Assembly (NCBI GenBank): GCA_028681335.1
Contig: JAQUIT010000016.1
Span: forward strand, 37,284-101,283
DNA: 64,000 nucleotides
Direction: 5' to 3'
DNA from: Desulfuromonadaceae bacterium
Lineage (GTDB): Bacteria > Desulfobacterota > Desulfuromonadia > Geobacterales > Pseudopelobacteraceae
Shown piece by piece: positions 9,431 through 17,539 of the stretch. The notes under the pieces are model-generated. The model did no database searches. It saw only the letters and a list, made by a program, of their open reading frames with translations, and was not told the DNA's origin. The position numbers were made by a program, and so were the translations under genes. Position 1 is the first letter of the stretch. Each line of letters starts with the position of its first letter.

Positions 9431-10266
9431 TTCTCGTAGTTGGGGCAAATGGCATGTTGGGGCGCGATCTGGTCGCACTCCTGGGCGACAGGGGACACGG
9501 TATTGATATTGCTGATATCGATATTACTGCGCCAGAATCGGTACTGACAGTTATCGCTGCACTTAAACCTGATGTGGTGATCAACTGTGCCGCCTATACC
9601 GATGTGGATGGTTGTGAGGGGAACACTGAAACGGCAATGGCGGTTAACGGTGAAGGCGTGGCGTATCTGGCGATGGCCTGTCGGGATCTCGGCGCCCTGC
9701 TGGTACAGGTCAGTACCGACTACGTTTTTGATGGCGGCAAGGGCGCTCCGTATGTTGAGGATGATGCCCCGCACCCCGTCAGTGTCTACGGTGAATCAAA
9801 GCTGGCAGGCGAAATGAACGCGGCCTTCTGCCCGGAGCATCTGATCGTACGGACACAGTGGCTCTATGGTCTGCATGGAAAGAATTTTGTTGAAACAATG
9901 CTGCGTTTGGGAGCTGAAAAGGATGAGCTGGCCGTTGTTGACGATCAGATCGGTTCGCCTACCTGGACCGTGGATCTGGCAAAAGCGATTATTGCGCTGA
10001 TTGATGGCGGCTGCAGGGGAATGTATCATGCGGCTAACTCCGAGTACTGTTCATGGAACGCATTTGCCAAAGCAATCTTTGAAGAGAGCGGGTTGAATGT
10101 AACAGTCACACCGATGACGACTACGGAGTTGGATCGCCCGGCAAGACGGCCGCTCTATTCGACTCTGGCATGCAGTAAGCTGGCCGGTGACACCGGGTTT
10201 CAGCCGCAGCCATGGCGGGATGCACTGCGGAAATATCTGCAGCTGCGCACCTCTCATTCACTCTAA
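9427..10266 (+). CDS. rfbD: dTDP-4-dehydrorhamnose reductase
   Basis: Last step of dTDP-L-rhamnose synthesis, NAD(P)H-dependent reduction. The 279-residue protein begins with the Rossmann motif VGANGMLGRD and carries VSTDYVFDG and YGESKLAGE. The start is a TTG overlapping the rfbB stop by four bases (TTGA), with GGAGG 6 bases upstream inside rfbB, giving translational coupling; upstream GTG/ATG options lack this. It precedes the cupin gene by 11 bases. Confidence 0.95.
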   Translation: MILVVGANGMLGRDLVALLGDRGHGIDIADIDITAPESVLTVIAALKPDVVINCAAYTDVDGCEGNTETAMAVNGEGVAYLAMACRDLGALLVQVSTDYVFDGGKGAPYVEDDAPHPVSVYGESKLAGEMNAAFCPEHLIVRTQWLYGLHGKNFVETMLRLGAEKDELAVVDDQIGSPTWTVDLAKAIIALIDGGCRGMYHAANSEYCSWNAFAKAIFEESGLNVTVTPMTTTELDRPARRPLYSTLACSKLAGDTGFQPQPWRDALRKYLQLRTSHSL

Positions 10267-10277
10267 GGGGATCAATA

Positions 10278-10637
10278 ATGGAACGTGGTGAACGCCCGTG
10301 GGGCACCTATACGGTTCTCGATGAGAATACGAGTTACAAAATAAAGCGGATTGAAGTATTGCCCGGCCAGCGTTTGTCGCTGCAGATGCATCATCATCGC
10401 AGTGAACACTGGATCGTCGTGTCCGGCACAGCTCTTGTCACCTGCGGAGAAGTGCAGCAGGTTGTTAACGTCAATGAGTCGACTTTTATTCCGATCGGCA
10501 AGAATCATCGCCTTGAAAACCCAGGCAAGATTCCACTTGTTATTATTGAAGTACAGAGTGGAGAGTATCTGGGCGAAGACGATATCGTCCGCTTTAATGA
10601 TGACTATGATCGTTGCGAAAATTTAAATGTTGAATAG
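10278..10637 (+). CDS. Stand-alone phosphomannose isomerase type II cupin
   Basis: A 119-residue cupin equal to the C-terminal isomerase domain of bifunctional ManC/AlgA enzymes. Landmarks are RPWGTY, the metal-site run MHHHRSEHW and the downstream RLENPG. It probably interconverts mannose-6-phosphate and fructose-6-phosphate. The nucleotidyltransferase half occurs as a separate gene two positions downstream, so the usual fusion is split here. An AAGGGGA ribosome site precedes the ATG. The next gene starts inside its last codons. Confidence 0.9.
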   Translation: MERGERPWGTYTVLDENTSYKIKRIEVLPGQRLSLQMHHHRSEHWIVVSGTALVTCGEVQQVVNVNESTFIPIGKNHRLENPGKIPLVIIEVQSGEYLGEDDIVRFNDDYDRCENLNVE

Positions 10638-11160
10638 TTTAAGCTCCTTCAAACGTTCGCTGCTGTTCCTTTGTGCAGCATGTGTTCTCTCTCTCTCTGC
10701 GGGGTGTGCCGCCTCTTCTACAACAATTATTGAAGAAGAGGTTGTTACCAATCCCAAACCGATGTACAGCTACACGTCACTGATTATTCGGGACCTGGAA
10801 CTTAAACGGGAATTGTATTCCGATTCCAAAGCTCCTGAAATGACCCAACGCGAACTCAGCTATGCGAAGCTTCCGGGGGAGTTGTCAGCACATATCGAGC
10901 GTTACGTCAAGTCTCGCCGTACCTATAAAAATATCTCCCGTGATGGGACACCTGATGCCTCAACGCTGTTGCTCACCGGTGAATTCAAGCGCCTTGGTCG
11001 CTTTAAAATATCTACTGCCATCAGCTTGCGTGATGGCGTCAGCGGACAAGAGGTGGCCTATTTCCGGCAGACACTGTGGGATGTTCTGGATGCGACCGAG
11101 TCGCTCAGTCTGCTTGGACGTGACGTAGCAGACTTTATTGACCGGATTCAGTATAAATAA
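10627..11160 (+). CDS. Putative outer membrane lipoprotein
   Basis: A 177-residue protein with a lipoprotein signal peptide: basic start, hydrophobic stretch LLFLCAACVLSLS and lipobox SAGC, so the mature protein would begin at Cys27. The mature domain (about residues 45-177) is not recognised but looks like the lipoproteins that report or assemble envelope polysaccharide, since it lies between two sugar-nucleotide genes. It overlaps the cupin gene by 11 bases and ends 14 bases before the guanylyltransferase gene. Confidence 0.78.
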   Translation: MLNSLSSFKRSLLFLCAACVLSLSAGCAASSTTIIEEEVVTNPKPMYSYTSLIIRDLELKRELYSDSKAPEMTQRELSYAKLPGELSAHIERYVKSRRTYKNISRDGTPDASTLLLTGEFKRLGRFKISTAISLRDGVSGQEVAYFRQTLWDVLDATESLSLLGRDVADFIDRIQYK

Positions 11161-11174
11161 CTTTTGGAGCAGCT

Positions 11175-12275
11175 ATGTATATTGTTATTTTGGCCGGCGG
11201 GTCAGGGACCCGATTCTGGCCTCTTTCAAGGGCTGCCCGTCCTAAACAGCTTATTTCGATTACCGGTGACCGGAGCATGCTGCAGAGAACGGTCGAGCGT
11301 GTACTGCCGCTTAAGCCGCAACGAATCCTGATTATTACCAACCATCTGCAGGCAGACGAGACCGGACGGCAGATGGTTGGTTTTGATTCGGTGCCGATTG
11401 AGGTAATAGCTGAACCTGCTGCGCGCAATACCGCCCCGGCTATCGGCCTCGCCGCCGCGCGCATTGCCGCCCTCGATCCATCCGGAATAATGGTTGTTCT
11501 TCCCGCAGATCATTTCATAAAGAACGAAAAGAAGCTGCGCGATACGCTGGTTTTTGCGGGGCAGGCTGCACAAAATCGTTTTCTGGTGACGCTTGGCATT
11601 TTACCGTCACGCCCTGAAACCGGCTATGGTTACATTGAAGCGGCGCTGGATGCACATTATGACGGGAATGCCCAGGCGTGCGAGCAAGGCCCGTTCCCGG
11701 TTGAGCGTTTTGTTGAAAAACCGCCGTTGACTGAGGCTGTGCGTTATCTTGAGGAAGGGAATTTTTTCTGGAACAGCGGCATGTTTATCTGGCGAGCTGA
11801 TACGATACTTGAGGAAATGGCGATGTTCATGCCGGCACTGCACGGAAAACTGCAGCAGCTGATGTCAACTGCTGCCGGATGGGAGCAGGCAATTCCGCGG
11901 GAACAGATTGCGGCTCTCTACCAGGATATCGAGAACGTTTCTATTGATTACGGTGTTATGGAGAAATCTTCACGGGTTCAGATGGTTCCGGTAGAGATGG
12001 GGTGGAGTGATGTCGGGAGCTGGAGTGCCCTGCCGGAGGTTGTTGAGCCTGACCGTGACGGGACTGTCTGTATCAACGCGGCCGGGCATGTTGCCGTTGA
12101 TTCAACCGGTTGCCTGATTTATGCTGACGGGAGAATGGTTGCGACCGTTGGTGTCCATAACGTGGTAATTGTTTCTACTCCCGATGCCATTTTAGTCTGT
12201 GACCGTGAGCGTTGCCAGGATGTGAAAAAAGTTGTTGAACAGTTGGGGGCAGGTGGGATGACGTCTTATCTGTAG
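11175..12275 (+). CDS. manC: Mannose-1-phosphate guanylyltransferase (GDP-mannose pyrophosphorylase)
   Basis: Makes GDP-mannose from mannose-1-phosphate and GTP. The 366-residue chain has the pyrophosphorylase signature GGSGTRFWPLSR near the N-terminus, PADH, FVEKP and MGWSDVGSW, and ends after the short left-handed helix domain, lacking the cupin isomerase domain found in full-length ManC. That domain is encoded separately upstream. Together with rfbBD this points to rhamnose- and mannose-containing surface polysaccharide. Confidence 0.94.
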   Translation: MYIVILAGGSGTRFWPLSRAARPKQLISITGDRSMLQRTVERVLPLKPQRILIITNHLQADETGRQMVGFDSVPIEVIAEPAARNTAPAIGLAAARIAALDPSGIMVVLPADHFIKNEKKLRDTLVFAGQAAQNRFLVTLGILPSRPETGYGYIEAALDAHYDGNAQACEQGPFPVERFVEKPPLTEAVRYLEEGNFFWNSGMFIWRADTILEEMAMFMPALHGKLQQLMSTAAGWEQAIPREQIAALYQDIENVSIDYGVMEKSSRVQMVPVEMGWSDVGSWSALPEVVEPDRDGTVCINAAGHVAVDSTGCLIYADGRMVATVGVHNVVIVSTPDAILVCDRERCQDVKKVVEQLGAGGMTSYL

Positions 12276-12312
12276 TACTGTAGCACCGGGCCGTTAATTT
12301 TTTTTGTGCCCA

Positions 12313-12344
12313 TTGTCAACCATGTGTTGTGAAAAGGTTAACCA
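12313..12344 (+). promoter_or_regulatory. BirA-type biotin operator upstream of bioF
   Basis: TTGTCAACC (12313-12321) and GGTTAACCA (12336-12344) are separated by 14 bases, close to the known bacterial BirA operator pattern TTGTAAACC-N14/16-GGTTTACAA. It ends 15 bases before the bioF ATG and its left half could double as a -35 element, so BirA binding would block the biotin operon when biotin is plentiful. Confidence 0.87.
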
Positions 12345-12359
12345 TCGGGAAGGTCAGTT

Positions 12360-13532
12360 ATGCAAAGAACAATTCAGAGTGAACTTGAGGAGATCACACG
12401 CCAGGGGCTATTGCGGAGGACCAGATTGGTCAGCGGTCGGCAAACGGAACGTGTTACCTGCAACGGCCGTGACGTGCTGTTGCTCTGCTCCAATAATTAT
12501 CTGGGGCTGGCAGATCACCCAGCCCTCGCGGCAGCCTCCATAGCGGCAATTCAGCAGTATGGGACCTCAAGCGGCGCCTCCCGGCTGGTGTCCGGTACAA
12601 TGGAGCTTCACGAACAGTTGGAAAATGCTGTCTCTGACTTTAAAAAATGCGAGGCGGCACTTGTTTTCAACAGCGGGCATGCTGCAAATACCGGTATTAT
12701 CCCCGCGCTGGTGGGGCGCGGGGACGTTGTTTTTTCTGATCGTCTCAATCATGCCAGCATCGTTGATGGAATTTTGCTCTCTGGTGCCCGCCTGGTGCGC
12801 TACCGTCATAACGATTACCGGCAGCTTGGCATGCTTATGGAAAAGCATGCCAAGGGGCGTTGTCTTATCGTCAGCGATGGGGTCTTCAGCATGGATGGTG
12901 ACATCGCACCGCTCGCTGAGCTTGTTATACTCAAACGTAAGCATGGTGCACTGCTTATGGTGGATGATGCCCATGGCAGCGGTGTTCTGGGCAGTCAGGG
13001 TAGGGGAAGTGTCGAGATGCTGGGGGTCGGGAGTGACGTTGATGTTCAGATGGGGACGTTTGGCAAGGCGCTGGGAAGTTTCGGGGCATATGCTGCTGTT
13101 TCTGCTGAGATGCGAAGTCTGTTGATTAATCGCGCCCGCAGCTTCATATTTTCAACCTCGTTGCCCCCTTCGGTATTGGCAGCTTCTCTGGCGGCGGTGG
13201 AACTTGTACAATCGCCGGAGGGTGACCTGCTGAGAGAGCAACTCTCTGCCAATACGCGCTTTTTCAGGGACAGCCTGGCAGAGGCCGGTTTTGCCATTCC
13301 TGATGGTTCGACCCAGATCGTGCCGGTTGTCATTGGTTCTGCCGATACCACCATGAAGTTTTCAGAAGAGCTGCTGGCTGAAGGGCTCTTTGCCCAGGGG
13401 ATACGGCCTCCGACGGTGCCGGTCGGTACCAGTCGCCTCCGTTTCACGCTGATGGCTACCCATACCCATGCCGATCTTGCCGGTGCAGTTGAGCGGATCA
13501 CACTGGTTGGTCGACGCCTCGGGGTCGTGTGA
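12360..13532 (+). CDS. bioF: 8-amino-7-oxononanoate synthase
   Basis: PLP-dependent condensation of pimeloyl-thioester with alanine, the first step of the biotin ring pathway. The 390-residue protein shows [23 protein letters not shown] and the lysine motif [10 protein letters not shown] that carries PLP. GGGAAGG precedes the ATG. It is the first gene of a three-gene operon behind a BirA operator, and its stop overlaps the next start. The biotin context favours BioF over the closely related 2-amino-3-ketobutyrate CoA ligase. Confidence 0.95.
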   Translation: MQRTIQSELEEITRQGLLRRTRLVSGRQTERVTCNGRDVLLLCSNNYLGLADHPALAAASIAAIQQYGTSSGASRLVSGTMELHEQLENAVSDFKKCEAALVFNSGHAANTGIIPALVGRGDVVFSDRLNHASIVDGILLSGARLVRYRHNDYRQLGMLMEKHAKGRCLIVSDGVFSMDGDIAPLAELVILKRKHGALLMVDDAHGSGVLGSQGRGSVEMLGVGSDVDVQMGTFGKALGSFGAYAAVSAEMRSLLINRARSFIFSTSLPPSVLAASLAAVELVQSPEGDLLREQLSANTRFFRDSLAEAGFAIPDGSTQIVPVVIGSADTTMKFSEELLAEGLFAQGIRPPTVPVGTSRLRFTLMATHTHADLAGAVERITLVGRRLGVV

Positions 13533-14359
13533 TGTCACTGTACGTGAACCGCCGGGGAGAGCATTTATGGTATGAAGACAGGGGGATGGGGGACCCGATT
13601 GTGTTGCTGCATGGCTGGTGCATGTCCTCTGCCGTCTGGAAGTACCAGTATGAAGGGCTCAAGGATTCATATCGGCTTCTGGCGCCGGATCTTCGCGGTC
13701 ATGGCCATTCACGGGATACCTCCGGATCGCTTGATTTCAACAGCTTTGCCGAAGATCTGGTTGATTTTTTTGATACCCTGGGGCTTGAGAAGGTCATTCT
13801 TTTGGGGTGGTCGATGGGCGCGCAAATTGCGCTTCAAGCGTCTGCCGAACTCTCTCACCGATTGGCTGGTATGGTGCTGGTGTCTGCAACGCCACGTTTC
13901 ACTGCTGCAGATGACTTTTCTTGTGCTCTTGCACCCAAAGAGGCTAGCGGTATGCGTCTCAAAGTGCAGCGCAACAAGGAGAGGGCACTGAATGGGTTTT
14001 ATACCCGCTTGTTTACGGAAGGGGAGCTCGAGTCTCATTCCTCGGCGGCAGAAATCAAGCAGCTACTCTCTGGAATAGCGACTCCTGATATCGATGACGT
14101 CCTTGATGCGCTTGATGCGCTTTCTGAAGCAGATATGCGCCCTTTGCTGCCGGTGGTTGACGTGCCGACGTTAATTCTCAATGGCGGGCAGGATCTGATC
14201 TGCCTGCCTCAGGCATCGAGCTATCTGAAAGCCCATATCCGTGGCGCCGAACAAATAGTTTACCACCGCTGTGGCCATGCACCTTTCCTGACTTACAGCG
14301 AACAATTTAATGCCGATATTATCTGCTTTGCAAGGAGAGTACGTGAACAGGATACCTGA
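13532..14359 (+). CDS. bioH: Alpha/beta hydrolase, probable pimeloyl-ACP methyl ester esterase
   Basis: A 275-residue alpha/beta hydrolase with the oxyanion segment LLHGWCMS, nucleophile elbow GWSMG (Ser94), and the C-terminal catalytic His in CGHAPFLTY. Its place between bioF and bioC implies it cleaves the methyl ester of pimeloyl-ACP, the BioH role; sequence alone would only say hydrolase. The start ATG shares one base with the bioF stop (TGATG), and bioC begins 17 bases before its end. Confidence 0.85.
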   Translation: MSLYVNRRGEHLWYEDRGMGDPIVLLHGWCMSSAVWKYQYEGLKDSYRLLAPDLRGHGHSRDTSGSLDFNSFAEDLVDFFDTLGLEKVILLGWSMGAQIALQASAELSHRLAGMVLVSATPRFTAADDFSCALAPKEASGMRLKVQRNKERALNGFYTRLFTEGELESHSSAAEIKQLLSGIATPDIDDVLDALDALSEADMRPLLPVVDVPTLILNGGQDLICLPQASSYLKAHIRGAEQIVYHRCGHAPFLTYSEQFNADIICFARRVREQDT

Positions 14360-15176
14360 TGCCGGCAGGGTTGCTGCAGCATTTCATCAAAAGGCAACCG
14401 AGTATGACCACCACATTCTCGTGCAGAAACGGGTTGTGACTAATCTTGCCGCATCGATAGATATTCATCCGGGGCAGTCGCCAGAGCGTATTCTCGATGT
14501 CGGCACAGGAACCGGTGCCCTGCTGGAAAAGCTGCATTTACTTTACCCTGATGCCGGCTTGACCGGCGTTGATATTGCTCTCAATATGTGCCTCTGCTCG
14601 CAGCAAAAACTTGGTGCCATCTGTCAGAGTGTCAACGGTGATGCCGAGCATCTCCCGTTCAGGGCCGGGGTTTTCGATCTGGTTGTATCGGCGTCTGCAC
14701 TGCAGTGGGTAGGAAGTCTGTCGGCTGCACTGCATGAGATGCGCCGGGTCGTCCGCCCAGGCGGGGATATTTGCTTTGCTTTTTTTTGCAACGGCACCTT
14801 GGATGAACTGCACCACTGCTTCCGGGATGTTACCGGTAAGAGCGTTGCCGGAGGTGCTCAATCATCGCGGCTGCATGCTTTTCGGACTGTTGAAGAGGTG
14901 AGGTCAATTGTAAGGGAAATGGATTTTGAACGGTGTGTGGTCACGGTTGAAACAGAGGTTGACTGGTACGCTGATCTGCACTCTCTATTGCGCTCTATTA
15001 AAAGTATCGGTGCTGGGACTGTCTCAGGCGGTTCTGTCAGTGGTTTGGGGTGGAGAGGTGTGTTGCAGGAAACATCCAGGCTTTATCAGGAACGGTATGG
15101 ACAGGATGGCCTGATTCCCGCTACGTATAAGGTGCTTTACCTGTCTGCCCGTGCCGGGCTGCGGCCAAGTGTTTGA
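14343..15176 (+). CDS. bioC: Malonyl-ACP O-methyltransferase
   Basis: SAM-dependent methyltransferase that masks malonyl-ACP so that fatty acid synthesis can build pimeloyl-ACP. The 277-residue protein starts NRIPDAGRVAAAFHQKATEYD, as BioC proteins do, with the SAM motif ILDVGTGTGAL and the ALQWV block. GTG at 14343 is chosen because AGGAGAG lies 5 bases before it; an upstream in-frame ATG has none. It overlaps bioH, and is convergent with arsR-type gene 29 bases beyond. Confidence 0.92.
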   Translation: MNRIPDAGRVAAAFHQKATEYDHHILVQKRVVTNLAASIDIHPGQSPERILDVGTGTGALLEKLHLLYPDAGLTGVDIALNMCLCSQQKLGAICQSVNGDAEHLPFRAGVFDLVVSASALQWVGSLSAALHEMRRVVRPGGDICFAFFCNGTLDELHHCFRDVTGKSVAGGAQSSRLHAFRTVEEVRSIVREMDFERCVVTVETEVDWYADLHSLLRSIKSIGAGTVSGGSVSGLGWRGVLQETSRLYQERYGQDGLIPATYKVLYLSARAGLRPSV

Positions 15177-15205
15177 CTGCAGCCCGATAGTTGTTCTGTT
15201 TCCGC

Positions 15206-15478
15206 TTATAACGAGCTGATGATCTTCTTTGCAAAGTCATTGATAACGCTGTAGTGCACTTCTACCCCTTCACGTTTGCCGTCAATTATCCCCTTGTTTT
15301 TTAACAGTGCCAGATGTTGCGATACGGTTGCCTGCGGCAGTCCGAGGCATTCCCAGATATGCTTCACGTTGCACTCATGCGTACAGAGGCCGGCAACTAT
15401 CTTCAGACGGATCGGGTGTCCAAGCACTTTTAATACTTCTGCTTCTACTGTCAGCTGATTGTCTTTATCAAAGGCCAT
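15206..15478 (-). CDS. ArsR/SmtB family transcriptional regulator
   Basis: A 90-residue winged-helix regulator with the ArsR pattern VLKVLGHPIRLKIVAGL and recognition helix LPQATVSQHLALLKNKG. Cysteines at about 32, 36 and 44 (LCTHECN and WEC) fall near the alpha-3 position where metal-sensing members bind arsenite or cadmium, so a metal or thiol ligand is possible. A GGAG precedes the ATG. It lies downstream of the ABC ATPases, with its own upstream palindrome. Confidence 0.92.
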   Translation of the reverse strand: MAFDKDNQLTVEAEVLKVLGHPIRLKIVAGLCTHECNVKHIWECLGLPQATVSQHLALLKNKGIIDGKREGVEVHYSVINDFAKKIISSL

Positions 15479-15509
15479 TCGTTGCGGCTCCCGTGGAATT
15501 TTTGATTAT

Positions 15510-15519
15510 CATATATATG
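15510..15519. promoter_or_regulatory. Palindrome upstream of the ArsR gene, candidate operator
   Basis: CATATATATG is a perfect 10-bp palindrome 31 bases upstream of the ArsR-type start codon, in an AT-rich stretch. ArsR/SmtB repressors usually bind such AT-rich dyads at their own promoter. Support is positional only. Confidence 0.35.
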
Positions 15520-15577
15520 GAATGTGCGCTCGTCAATTCAAAACTGGACTTTATGCAGATATGTGTCACTGAGAGCT

Positions 15578-16552
15578 TCAGTCGTACAAGCGGTTGCTCA
15601 GATGGCACGCGGCGCTATGGCCGCGTGCATATTCCACTGTTTTAGGGACTTCGTGGCGGCAGAGGTCAACGGCATGGCGGCAGCGTGGGTGGAAACGGCA
15701 TCCTGATGGAATTGACAGGGCAGAGGGTAGGTCATCCTGCAACAGCTCGCTTTTGGGAACAGCAGCGATGTGCAAACCAGGAATTGCCGCGATGAGTGCC
15801 TCGGTATAGGGATGCCGGCAGCGCTGAAAGAGCATTGAAGCCGGGCCGCACTCAACAATTTCCCCGAGATACATGATGATGATTCGATCACAGATATGAC
15901 GCAATACCAACAGATTGTGCGAGACAATCATCATGGACAGTGCGAAGTCAGTCTTCATCTGTAGCAGGATGTTTATTATCTGGGCTTGAATTGAAATATC
16001 GAGTGATGACACCGGTTCATCGGCGATCAGTATTTCAGGAGAAGCCGCCAGTGCGCGCGCAATGCCGATGCGCTGGCGCTGGCCTCCGGAAAATTCATCA
16101 GGAAAACGATTTGCGGCATCGCTCTGCAAGCCGACAGCCGCCATGATGCGGGCGAGTTCTTCGCGCTGTCGTACAGTAGATGTGCCGATGATCTTAAGTG
16201 GCTCTGCTATGCTGTCGCCAATGCGCATGCGCGGATTTAGAGATGAAAACGGGTCCTGAAAGATCATCTGGGTTTTGCGTCGAAACAGCGTCCGTTCGCC
16301 CTGCCCAAGCTGCGACAGCTTTGTCCCTTTATAAAGAACACTTCCTCCGTCCGGTTCCATAAGGCCGGCCATAATCTTGGCCAGTGTTGACTTGCCACAC
16401 CCGGATTCACCGGCAATCCCAAGCGTTTCCCCCGCTGACAGCTGCAGGGAAACCTGCCCAAGTGCTGTCAGCACAGCGGTTGAATAGTTATGTGAAGAGA
16501 CCTTGAATGTTTTATGCAGATCAGCCGCGCTGAGAATGGGTGACTTGCTCAT
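15578..16552 (-). CDS. Peptide-type ABC transporter ATP-binding protein (DppF-like)
   Basis: A 324-residue ATPase of the oligopeptide/dipeptide/nickel uptake family. It has Walker A GESGCGKST, signature FSGGQRQRIGIARAL, Walker B ILIADEPVSSLD and the C-terminal cysteine-containing oligopeptide domain (CRFHPRCRHAVDLC). The ATG at 16552 overlaps the stop of the upstream ATPase gene as ATGA; two in-frame starts lie 2 and 5 codons upstream. Permease and binding-protein genes are not adjacent, so the membrane partner is unknown. Confidence 0.9.
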   Translation of the reverse strand: MSKSPILSAADLHKTFKVSSHNYSTAVLTALGQVSLQLSAGETLGIAGESGCGKSTLAKIMAGLMEPDGGSVLYKGTKLSQLGQGERTLFRRKTQMIFQDPFSSLNPRMRIGDSIAEPLKIIGTSTVRQREELARIMAAVGLQSDAANRFPDEFSGGQRQRIGIARALAASPEILIADEPVSSLDISIQAQIINILLQMKTDFALSMMIVSHNLLVLRHICDRIIIMYLGEIVECGPASMLFQRCRHPYTEALIAAIPGLHIAAVPKSELLQDDLPSALSIPSGCRFHPRCRHAVDLCRHEVPKTVEYARGHSAACHLSNRLYD

Positions 16553-17511
16553 GAGCATTTCCAACAACGAAGTGAATGTTTCGGGGCAATTTCAAGAAGG
16601 TCCTGGCTTTCAATACTGCATCGTGCCGTTGCGATTGGACAGCGCTCTGCGAAGCTGCAGCCGATGGTGGATGCTTTGCGGATATTCAGCTGGCCGGGCA
16701 GAGTCGGTAGTGGTTTGCCCGGCTCAGCATATTGCGGCAGAGAGGCCAGGAGCGCTTTTGTATACGGGTGTCTTGGAGTGGACAGCAGGGTGCCGGTCGG
16801 CGCAGACTCTACGACCTGACCGGCATACATGACAGCGGTATGATCGGCGCGTTCGGCTACTATTCCAAGGTCGTGCGTAATAAGCAGGATCGACAATCCA
16901 CTGGATTTTCTTTGAGCGTCAAGAAGCTCCAGTATCTGCGCCTGTATGGTGACGTCCAATGCTGTTGTCGGCTCATCAGCGATCAGTAGCGACGGATTAC
17001 AGGCCAGTGCCATGGCTATCATGACCCTCTGTCTCATCCCTCCGCTCAGTTGGTGCGGGTAGTCGCGCATGCGATCAGCGGCAGAGGGGATGCCGACGTT
17101 TGTCAGCAACTCGGCCCCTCGCTCATGGGCGTCACGTCGCGACATATTCATATGCAGTATCAACGGCTCGCAGAGTTGATCCGCAATGCGCAACACCGGG
17201 TTCAGCGAGGTCATTGGTTCCTGGAAGACCATTGAAATCCGGCGCCCGCGGATGTTTCGCAGAGCTTCCTCCGGGAGTGTCAGCAGGTCCTGTCCCTCAA
17301 AAACTATTTCACCTGCGCTGATAAAGCCGGGGGGCGGGACAAGTCGCATAACCGACAAGGCCGTCATGGTTTTGCCTGACCCTGATTCCCCTACAAGCGC
17401 CAGTACTGACCCGGCTGGAAGGGAAAGGGAAATCCCCCTGACAGCATTAAAAGTGCTTTCTTTTGAAGGAAACGAGACGGTTAGGCTGTGTAATGAGAGA
17501 AGTTCTATCAT
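16549..17511 (-). CDS. Peptide-type ABC transporter ATP-binding protein (DppD-like)
   Basis: A 320-residue partner ATPase of the same family: Walker [10 protein letters not shown], signature [15 protein letters not shown], Walker [13 protein letters not shown], and the C-terminal oligopeptide domain with CSFAERC. The start is uncertain: ATG 17511 begins at the usual N-terminus of the family, while a GTG at 17547 would overlap the HD-GYP gene by eight bases; neither has a good ribosome site. It runs into the DppF-like gene by an ATGA overlap. Confidence 0.88.
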   Translation of the reverse strand: MIELLSLHSLTVSFPSKESTFNAVRGISLSLPAGSVLALVGESGSGKTMTALSVMRLVPPPGFISAGEIVFEGQDLLTLPEEALRNIRGRRISMVFQEPMTSLNPVLRIADQLCEPLILHMNMSRRDAHERGAELLTNVGIPSAADRMRDYPHQLSGGMRQRVMIAMALACNPSLLIADEPTTALDVTIQAQILELLDAQRKSSGLSILLITHDLGIVAERADHTAVMYAGQVVESAPTGTLLSTPRHPYTKALLASLPQYAEPGKPLPTLPGQLNIRKASTIGCSFAERCPIATARCSIESQDLLEIAPKHSLRCWKCS

Positions 17512-17539
17512 TGGGTGCTCGTTGCGTGCATTGTCTGAG

